Shown here piece after piece: positions 57,767 through 64,000 of a stretch of 64,000 nucleotides of DNA; within the stretch, counting starts at the first letter, position 1, and each line of letters opens with the position of its first letter. The stretch covers positions 992,001 through 1,056,000 of the forward strand of contig NZ_ATUG01000003.1 of assembly GCF_000420085.1 (NCBI RefSeq). The letters are read 5' to 3'. This stretch comes from Desulfospira joergensenii DSM 10085. Its GTDB lineage: Bacteria; Desulfobacterota; Desulfobacteria; Desulfobacterales; Desulfobacteraceae. The notes under the pieces were generated by a model. That model was not told the DNA's origin. It saw only the letters and a list, made by a program, of their open reading frames with translations, and searched no databases. The position numbers and the translations under genes were made by a program.

Positions 57767-58276
57767 TTAGGCCCTTGGCTGTTCATTCATTAGGGTCCAG
57801 CGCAAAGAATACCATAGAGCCAAACAAAACATAGATTCATGAAAAATATTCAAAGGAATCCAGACCTTTCCCCAACTAGCTCGTGATTGTATTTTTACGA
57901 TAACTTTCTGGATGAAAATATGGAGACCAGACCATAATATAGCTGTTCCAATAAGAATCGCCCCCAACAAGATAAATTCGTTGAGATTTTCAGCATATGA
58001 CATAAAAGTAGCGAATACGCCAATTAAAATTAGGGTTAATATGTCAAAATAAAATAAGAATATAGATCTCTTTTCCTCAAATAAGTGATCGACCCATAGC
58101 TGGCTCACTGAACCAGTTAAAAATCTTAAATAGAGGAATGCTGCAATAAGAAAACAAAGATTTTTGTATTCGAATAAATCGTGGCCTGATTCAATATCAA
58201 GCAAATGCTTAAGCCCAAAACCTATCAAAGCAGCAAAAAAACTTACAACAGTTGTTAGAAAACCTTTAAATTTCAT
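57767..58276 (-). CDS. Membrane protein of unknown function
   Basis: The 169-residue protein has four hydrophobic segments (about 7-24, 40-56, 72-92, 98-122) and a C-terminal amphipathic stretch. The only notable features are charged loops such as LWVDHLFEEKRSI. No ribosome site stands out and no family is recognised. The AT-rich composition matches the surrounding island. It stands alone between the IS3 remnant and the second kinase. Confidence 0.6.
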   Translation of the reverse strand: MKFKGFLTTVVSFFAALIGFGLKHLLDIESGHDLFEYKNLCFLIAAFLYLRFLTGSVSQLWVDHLFEEKRSIFLFYFDILTLILIGVFATFMSYAENLNEFILLGAILIGTAILWSGLHIFIQKVIVKIQSRASWGKVWIPLNIFHESMFCLALWYSLRWTLMNEQPRA

Positions 58277-58499
58277 TTGATTACCTCAATCTTTATTCAG
58301 TTAAAAACACAAAAGCTGAGTATAAAAAACTGTGTATTGACTATTCATTGAAGCTGATTTTAACGCTCGTTCCAGATCGAAGATATTTTTGATTTTTTAA
58401 AAATTATTCTATACAGTTGAATGTAATAACGCAACATACCAAACAACATTCACATATCAGGACTATCTATAATCTATGTGAACTATTGGAAGCAACGAA

Positions 58500-60518
58500 A
58501 TGAAAGATGAAGATAAATCCAAATCTCAACTAATTGATGAACTGCAGGAGATGCGGAAACGATTGGCGGCCTTAACCTGCTCCTTAGAGGATGTGGAACG
58601 GAAACAAACCTTGGCAACCCTGGGCCTTGCCAAGGTCATTTTTGACAAAGCGCCCATCGGCATTTGGATAATGGGAAAGGACGGTGAAGTCCTAGATGTC
58701 AATGAACAGGGATGCAACAGTCTTGGTTATACAAAGGAAGAGCTATGCCACATGACGGTCTTTGACTTTGCTCCGGGATATACCCCCGAGGATTGGGCTG
58801 CTGGCACGGCGATTCTGAATAAGGGCGGTACTCGTATAGTAGAAGCCCTTCATCAGCGAAAGAGCGGTGAACTCATTTCGATTCAGGTCATACAAAATCT
58901 AATGCGATTCGAGGGCCAGGAGTTCCGTGTGGCTTTTGTTCAGGATATTACCGAGCGCAAACAAAATGAAAGCAGGCTGCGGGAAAGCGAACAATTGCTC
59001 ACTAATATTTTGGAATCCATGAATGAAGGGATTCTGGTCCTCGACAGTGAATTTCGCTATACGATCTTCAATAAGGCTATGGAGCTTATCACTGATACCC
59101 CAAGAAAGAAGGTTCTCGGCCAGCGACCGTGGGATATCTTTCCTTTTGTAAAGAATTCACCAATTGAAGAAAATCAGAGAAAAGTGATGAAAGGTGAAAT
59201 GGTCGAAAGTGTGGAGGTCTATTCTTCCTTGCCTCATAATCCCAATTTGTGGACAAGAGACAGTTTTTCGCCTATCAGAGACACAGATGGGCGTATAATA
59301 GGGGTGGTTGGCGTTGTCAGCGATATCACCCAGCGTAAGCAGGACGAAGAGGAATTGCGCCGCCTGCGCAACTACCTATCCAATATCATCCACTCTATGC
59401 CCTCCGTGCTGGTGGGGGTGGACAGCGAGGGGATAGTGACCCAGTGGAATCGCCGGGCTGAGCAGGTGACCGGCATTTGTTCCGAGAAGGCTCTCTCTCA
59501 GCCAATAGACAAGGTGTTCCCCAATCTGGCGCCTGAAGTTGACCGCATCAAGACCTCCATCCAGGAGTGCCGGGTGATCAGTGTCCCCAAAGTTTCACGC
59601 AAGCATGAGCAAGAGGTTCGCTATGAAGATATCACCATCTACCCACTGGTAGCCAACGGTGTGGAGGGTGCAGTGATCCGGCTGGATGACGTGACCGACC
59701 GGGTGCGTATAGAAGAGATGATGATCCAGAGTGAGAAGATGCTGTCCGTGGGAGGTCTTGCAGCAGGCATGGCCCACGAAATCAACAATCCTCTTGCTGG
59801 GATGATACAGACGGCCAATGTGATGAAGTCAAGGCTGGGAGGCTTGGACATGCCTGCAAATCTAAAAATTGCAGAGGAACTCGGCGTCTCGATAGAAAAA
59901 ATCAGGGCGTTCATGGAGAAAAGAAGCATCTTTAAGATGCTCGATACTATCAATGAATCCGGCCAGCGGGCGGCTGAAATTGTAGAAAATATGCTCAGCT
60001 TTGCAAGGAAATCAAATGCCGTGCTTTCAACCCACCATCCAATTCAACTGATGGACAGAATCCTTGAACTTGCCGCCACTGATTATAATATGAAAAAACA
60101 ATATGATTTCAAGACAATCAAAATTGTTAAAAAATATGAAAAGGACCTGCCTATGATTTCCTGTGAAGGGGCAAAAATACAGCAGGTATTGTTGAATATT
60201 CTACGCAACGGCTCCCAGGCTATGCAGACGGCAAAAACTAAATTCCCAAGATTTATCCTTAGGATTTTCAGTAAAGGGGAACCTGAAATGGTCAACATAG
60301 AAATAGAGGACAACGGACCAGGGATGGATGAGCAGACCCGATTAAAGGTGTTTGATCCTTTTTTTACGACCAAACCGGTGGGGGAGGGTACAGGACTCGG
60401 ACTGTCAGTTTCTTATTTTATCATCACCAAAAATCACAAAGGTACAATGGACGTTATTTCTGAACCAGGAAAAGGAACGAATTTTATTATTCGACTACCG
60501 GTTGACAGGGAAAAGTAA
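58500..60518 (+). CDS. Soluble multi-PAS sensor histidine kinase
   Basis: The 672-residue kinase has no transmembrane segment. After an N-terminal coiled coil (KSQLIDELQEMRKRLAALTC) it has three PAS domains: about 45-155 (KAPIGIWIMGKDGEVLDVNE), about 165-280 (ILESMNEGILVLDSEFRYT) and about 290-405 (IIHSMPSVLVGVDSEGIVTQ). The phosphoacceptor is H426 in AGMAHEINNPLAGM. The ATPase domain has LLNILRNGSQAM, DNGPGMDEQTR and GEGTGLGLSVSYF. From the third PAS onward it is colinear and highly similar to the kinase at 8681-10357. It probably came from or gave rise to that gene; the input part differs. No response regulator is adjacent. Confidence 0.92.
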   Translation: MKDEDKSKSQLIDELQEMRKRLAALTCSLEDVERKQTLATLGLAKVIFDKAPIGIWIMGKDGEVLDVNEQGCNSLGYTKEELCHMTVFDFAPGYTPEDWAAGTAILNKGGTRIVEALHQRKSGELISIQVIQNLMRFEGQEFRVAFVQDITERKQNESRLRESEQLLTNILESMNEGILVLDSEFRYTIFNKAMELITDTPRKKVLGQRPWDIFPFVKNSPIEENQRKVMKGEMVESVEVYSSLPHNPNLWTRDSFSPIRDTDGRIIGVVGVVSDITQRKQDEEELRRLRNYLSNIIHSMPSVLVGVDSEGIVTQWNRRAEQVTGICSEKALSQPIDKVFPNLAPEVDRIKTSIQECRVISVPKVSRKHEQEVRYEDITIYPLVANGVEGAVIRLDDVTDRVRIEEMMIQSEKMLSVGGLAAGMAHEINNPLAGMIQTANVMKSRLGGLDMPANLKIAEELGVSIEKIRAFMEKRSIFKMLDTINESGQRAAEIVENMLSFARKSNAVLSTHHPIQLMDRILELAATDYNMKKQYDFKTIKIVKKYEKDLPMISCEGAKIQQVLLNILRNGSQAMQTAKTKFPRFILRIFSKGEPEMVNIEIEDNGPGMDEQTRLKVFDPFFTTKPVGEGTGLGLSVSYFIITKNHKGTMDVISEPGKGTNFIIRLPVDREK

Positions 60519-60901
60519 AATTTTAAAAGCGACACTTATGTCTTCCATGAGAAGGCAAGTCAAGTGTTCGATTCACGAACCTCATCTTTTTGGGTGTTCA
60601 GATAACCACTCCCGGTTAGCGGAAGTGGAAGCCAGTCCCTGAGAATGGGCACCACAAACACTGCCCGTCGGAAGGGATTGGCTTCCGCTGGAGCGGGTAT
60701 TTAACTCCCCATTTTCATAAACCCATACCGCCACGCTTCCATTCGCACTCTTATTGAGGTTTGCCTTTACCTCGGTGCATGTTAAGATCCGCCGGCAGGA
60801 GCTGCAATCTATTAGGCGCACTCGTTTTTCGTTATCGGCAGATAACCGGTGCAAGACATAAGCCGCAGTCTCCTGGACAGGGCGTCAGGGTCGTCTTTCA
60901 T
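60519..60901. other. Non-coding end of the IS110 element
   Basis: No gene is seen between the kinase stop and the IS110 transposase C-terminus. The region contains a strong nested stem (60627-60686), described separately as a candidate bridge RNA. The outer boundary of the IS110 copy cannot be fixed from this single copy. Confidence 0.55.
60627..60686 (-). ncRNA. Candidate IS110-family bridge RNA core
   Basis: GGAAGCCAGTCCCT (60627-60640) pairs with AGGGATTGGCTTCC (60673-60686), 14 pairs with one G-T. An internal loop follows, then GGGCA/TGCCC (60647-60651 with 60662-60666) closes a 10-base loop. IS110-family elements encode a structured RNA with internal loops in a non-coding end. This lies beyond the transposase 3' end, where the IS1111 subgroup carries it. 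Strand is inferred from the transposase. Confidence 0.4.
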
Positions 60902-61394
60902 TTATGCCGTGCAGACGGCTGCACTTTTATAAAAAGGGTTGTATGGCTTTTCACCAACCCATAACTGGTGGAGTAGTACCGCTATTTTTCTTGCCACAGC
61001 AACAGCAGCACGCTTTTTTGCATTTTTGCCACCTCTTGCAGCAATTGATACGCCATATTTCCTAAGATCACTGTCAGGACCAAAAGGACCAATGATATAG
61101 TGTCCACAACTAACCAGTAATGCTCTCAAGTAGGAATTACCGGCTTTGCTGATCCTCAATTGTTTATCGCATTTCCCAGACTGACCTCGCTTTGGTGTTA
61201 ACCCTATATACGCTCCTAACTGTCTACTTTTGGGGAACCGATAGGGATCATCTATTGTCAAAACATAAGCCAAAGCAGTAACAGGGCCAACACCGGGAAC
61301 TTGAAGAAGCTTGTGGGTTTCTGGGTACTTTTCGCACAACTTCCTGATCTGACGATTCAATTCTTTGATTTTTATAGTCAGGTGGTCAACGAGT

Positions 61395-63219
61395 CTGTAG
61401 AATAAGTCATTTTTAGGCGGTAGTCATTTGCCGCTATGGAATTATTCTCAGCCTCTTGTTTTTTATTATTCTATGTTAATTCTGTCGTTAAAATCGATTA
61501 CGCTATTGTAACTGTCTCTTAAGACCGCAATATCAGCCTCTGATAAAGAGAGATCTGTTCCCCCATGCCCTTCCTTTATGTGGCTGGGATCGAACCATAC
61601 CGATGTATCTTTTTCAAATTATGCAAAGCGCAGAACAGCAGCCATTGACAATTAACCTTGATTTTCCCTCTCAAAGTGAACCTGTCCAACTTTATCGTAT
61701 GCCGAATATGGCCAAACACCGGTTCTACTGTCCCGAGCCGCTTGGAATAAATCATCCGACCCAAGGCGGAGTCGATTTTTTGTTTCATCCTTTCCGTGGC
61801 TGTGTCCGGGGCATCTTTGTTCTTTGTCCCGCTATGAAAATATGCCACCGATCTCTTGGGAGATCTGTCTGGATGACGAAGGCATTTTGATCTGAGCTTA
61901 CAAGGGCCGCAAGCGGATTTAGGCGCCTTGAATCGCGTTACAAAATTGCCATGGGTATCGAAACCTCTGCCACTTCGGTAAAGCCGCTTTCCGGCCGGAC
62001 ACATGCAAAATTTAAAATCAGGATCAAAATAGAAGTCTTCTTTTGAATACAATTGGGATTTTTTCCGTTTTCCTGCGATCTCTTTACGATGCCTTTCTTT
62101 GTAGCGGTCATTATCTTTAAACCGGGGATCTCGTTTGCGGAACCGGTTATCGGCCACATAGGCGTCAATCCCTTCTTTAGCCAGCATATCCATATTGTCC
62201 TTGGTGTGAAATCCGCTGTCTGCTGTCAAAAGGGTCTTTTCAAAAACACTATCTTCCAGATTGCCCTTTGTGGATTCAATCATCGGTTTCAACAAATCCT
62301 GTTCTGGCCCTTTTCCATAGGCTTCGGCACCCACAATCACTTGATGTTTGCTGTCCACCATGGCCAGGCCGTTATATCCCTGGATATAACCTTTCGATGA
62401 TTTCATTTTGGCAGAATCGTTATCAGTGATGTTGGACTTTATGGGTTTGCTACCGGCACCCGGTTTATCATCATTGTCGTTTACCCATTCACGGATCTTT
62501 TTAATCTGCTTTTGAAGCGTTGCCATATACTTTGCATCGGACTCGATGATATTGTTTTTCTCTTCAATGTCATCGATTTGCCGGTGCTTTTCAATGATAT
62601 GTTCTATGGCTTTTTCAAGTTTAAGGGCTTTTTTCTTAAAATCGGCCTTGGTGCCGCTCCATTCCTTTGAGGCATTGGAAGGCAGCTTACAGCCGTCCAC
62701 AGCAAACATTTCCCTGCCGATCAGGTTCATCTCATCGCAGATAAGGATGATTTCTTGAAACAGAGCGACAGCCTCTTCATCCTGGCTGGAAACAAAATCA
62801 GCGATGGTCGTGAAATGAGGTCTTGTATGAGCGGACAGGGCCATGAAGATAATGTTTTCTTCGCAGCATTGGGAGATTTTCCGGCTGGATGTGATCCCCC
62901 TTGAATAAGCATAAAGAATTATTTTTAAAAGGATCCTGGGATCATAGGCAGGAGCCCCGGTATCATCGTTTTTATACCGTTTGTCGAAAACACTCAAATC
63001 CAGTTCATTGTCAATCAAATGACTGAGGGTATATTCGAATGTGCCCGGAAGGATCTGTCTGTCAAAATAGACCGGAAGGAAAACACCTTGATCGTATGAA
63101 TAGTCTTTATATTTGGCCATTTTTTACTCTTGTCTGGTCTGCGGTTTTTCTATTTGTTTTAAAGAAAAATCTAGCACAAAACGATAAGAATCTCCAGTGT
63201 TTTCAACCTTTTTCTACAG
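61395..63219 (-). mobile_element. IS1182-like insertion sequence inside IS110
   Basis: The borders are placed at imperfect terminal repeats: CTGTAGAATAAG at the left edge (61395) and the complement of CTGTAGAAAAAGG at the right edge (63219). Both fall where the IS110 reading frame is broken. No clear target duplication was found, so the ends may be off by a few bases. About 1.8 kb, with one transposase gene. Confidence 0.65.
61576..63120 (-). CDS. IS1182/IS5-superfamily transposase
   Basis: The 514-residue DDE transposase has an N-terminal YDPRILLKIILYAYSRGITS (DUF772-type) domain, FAVDGCKLPSNASKEWSGTK (first Asp), AMVDSKHQVIVGAEAYGKGP, LLTADSGFHTKDNMDMLAKE (second Asp), a Cys-rich insert (KSACGPCKLRSKCLRH) and a C-terminal Glu region (GTVEPVFGHIRHTIKLDRFT). 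The frame is intact and the length is usual for IS1182, so this copy may be active. Confidence 0.93.
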   Translation of the reverse strand: MAKYKDYSYDQGVFLPVYFDRQILPGTFEYTLSHLIDNELDLSVFDKRYKNDDTGAPAYDPRILLKIILYAYSRGITSSRKISQCCEENIIFMALSAHTRPHFTTIADFVSSQDEEAVALFQEIILICDEMNLIGREMFAVDGCKLPSNASKEWSGTKADFKKKALKLEKAIEHIIEKHRQIDDIEEKNNIIESDAKYMATLQKQIKKIREWVNDNDDKPGAGSKPIKSNITDNDSAKMKSSKGYIQGYNGLAMVDSKHQVIVGAEAYGKGPEQDLLKPMIESTKGNLEDSVFEKTLLTADSGFHTKDNMDMLAKEGIDAYVADNRFRKRDPRFKDNDRYKERHRKEIAGKRKKSQLYSKEDFYFDPDFKFCMCPAGKRLYRSGRGFDTHGNFVTRFKAPKSACGPCKLRSKCLRHPDRSPKRSVAYFHSGTKNKDAPDTATERMKQKIDSALGRMIYSKRLGTVEPVFGHIRHTIKLDRFTLRGKIKVNCQWLLFCALHNLKKIHRYGSIPAT

Positions 63220-63881
63220 CTTCAACAGTTAAAATTAACGGCTCAATAGAGTCTTTTAGCTCCTTGGGTATATGCTCCGGTGCCCTTTTGGAAAAACTGC
63301 CCGTACTGCATTTGGGTATCCGGTAACCGCAAGTTTTTGAAACACTTCTAATATGAGTGATAAGTCGAACCCTATTTCTTACCAACGCATCCCTCGCTTT
63401 GATTACACTCAAATCTGCATAAGCCTGTCTGTCTCGATGTTTAATCGGCCATAAAAGCCTTGGTTCAACCCGGCATACCATCGCCAGTATTCTGGCATCC
63501 CGTTTATCTGATTTCTCGTAGCTATCCCAAATAATTCTTAGTTTTCTGGGATTACCAACATAAACAGTGCAACCGATTTCGTTAAGCAGTCTGCTTATCC
63601 AGGGGGAATGAGTACCAGCCTCTATAGCAACGGTGGGGCTTTTATAACGGGAAAAAAATTTTCTAAGAGAATTTTCTGTATTCCGGATACTCCCCGTTTC
63701 TATTTCTTCTCCGGTTTTATCTAAAACCACAACTATGTGGCTCTGGTCCCCCAGATCCATTCCAATTGTAATGTTATTCTTTTCCATGGCTGGCCCCCCC
63801 TTTGCTGAATTTATCTTAACCGTGAAATTATACCACGGTGGGCTCCAGCCTTCTCATCCTATCTATTATCAGTCGCTTTCA

Positions 63882-64000
63882 ATGATAATTGCCAGACCAC
63901 AACATCTGATGGTTGGGTTCAAATCGGAAAATATGAGCGCTGATACCATGATTGATGACCTGGGTATTTCTCAAACGGAAATCGCATTATTTGGATTTCA
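63882..64000 (+). CDS. Possible start of an unknown gene, cut by the window edge
   Basis: An ATG-initiated frame runs open to the window end (39 codons; IIARPQHLMVGFKSENMSAD, then TMIDDLGISQTEIALFGF). A second in-frame ATG at 63933 follows AAATCGGAAAAT. There is no strong ribosome site and no family can be assigned from so little sequence. Confidence 0.3.
   Translation, partial: MIIARPQHLMVGFKSENMSADTMIDDLGISQTEIALFGF

Larger units (their letters stand above)
60902..63787 (-). pseudogene. IS110-family transposase interrupted by an IS1182-like element
   Basis: The N-terminal part (63787 down to about 63220) reads NITIGMDLGDQSHIVVVLDK, TVAIEAGTHSPWISRLL and KSDKRDARILA, the DEDD RuvC-like domain. 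The C-terminal part (about 61394 down to 60902) reads LTIKIKELNRQIRKLCEKYP, LLQVPGVGPVTALAYVLTI and GNSYLRALLVSCGHYIIG, the Transposase_20 domain. Joining them gives a normal length and order; the break falls in the linker after ILTVE. The intervening DNA encodes a complete unrelated transposase. This copy is therefore inactive. Confidence 0.9.

Noticed and set aside
1..64000. CRISPR arrays, rRNA genes, prophage structural genes
   Set aside because: No regularly spaced repeats, no rRNA sequence and no phage structural motifs were seen in the window.

Overview
The window looks like the chromosome of a strictly anaerobic, sulfate-reducer-like deltaproteobacterium (Desulfobacterales type). This is inferred from gene content only: a monofunctional Ni carbon monoxide dehydrogenase, several rubredoxins, a rubredoxin:oxygen oxidoreductase, a hybrid cluster protein with an HcpR-type operator, a cytochrome bd oxidase and an apparent UGA-encoded selenoprotein. 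About 53 kb is dense ancestral-looking chromosome. The last 10 kb, after a tRNA-Val gene, is a low-density island full of mobile DNA.

Layout. (1) 1-8.4 kb: end of a ferredoxin, a sigma54 activator, then a sigma54-promoted cytochrome bd operon (winged-helix protein, DUF4492, cydA, cydB, a 30-aa membrane peptide, rubredoxin), followed by a DUF3786 Fe-S protein, a nitroreductase and a flavin reductase/pseudo-phosphatase fusion. (2) 8.7-13.9 kb: a histidine kinase facing a three-gene minus-strand operon (epimerase fusion, membrane protein, DHH phosphoesterase). (3) 14-16 kb: sigma54-promoted rubredoxin, FprA flavodiiron protein and a rubrerythrin-like protein. (4) 16.7-25.7 kb: cooS, DOMON protein, SCO protein, an A2-type CuA cytochrome oxidase operon with haem o synthase, and a convergent msrAB. 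(5) 26-31.5 kb: an RND efflux operon on the minus strand. (6) 31.6-38.2 kb: small Cys4 proteins, a decayed SagB-like gene, a Cx4C rubredoxin, a rhodanese-ferritin fusion whose active-site Cys codon is UGA, a SelD-N-terminus-like flavoprotein and a TVP38-flavin reductase fusion. (7) 38.6-44.4 kb: a sigma54-promoted unknown gene and the hcp operon. (8) 44.4-51.9 kb: a TonB receptor divergent from a five-gene Dpp/Nik-type ABC importer. (9) 51.9-53.4 kb: DUF1858-like, periplasmic rhodanese and PQ-loop genes. (10) 53.7-64 kb: tRNA-Val, an IS3 element split by a group II intron, a second histidine kinase, and an IS110 split by an IS1182-like element.

How it fits together. Most of regions 1, 3, 4, 6 and 7 reads as a defence and repair district against O2, peroxide, NO and oxidised methionine: two terminal oxidases (bd and CuA type), rubredoxin-FprA O2/NO reduction, rubrerythrin-like peroxidases, MsrAB and Hcp. 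Four sigma54-type promoters (cyd, rubredoxin-FprA, the rubredoxin-like gene at 31.7 kb, the unknown gene at 38.6 kb), and palindromes built on TGTCTC/GAGACA upstream of two of them, suggest one activator, possibly the protein at 416-1801, controls part of it.

The most notable observation is the cassette at 33.4-37.5 kb. The rhodanese catalytic position is TGA, with a SECIS-like hairpin just downstream and the ferritin-like domain continuing in frame. The next gene belongs to the FAD family that elsewhere forms the N-terminal half of fused selenophosphate synthetases. No database search was possible; family names come from recognised motifs and are stated with matching confidence.
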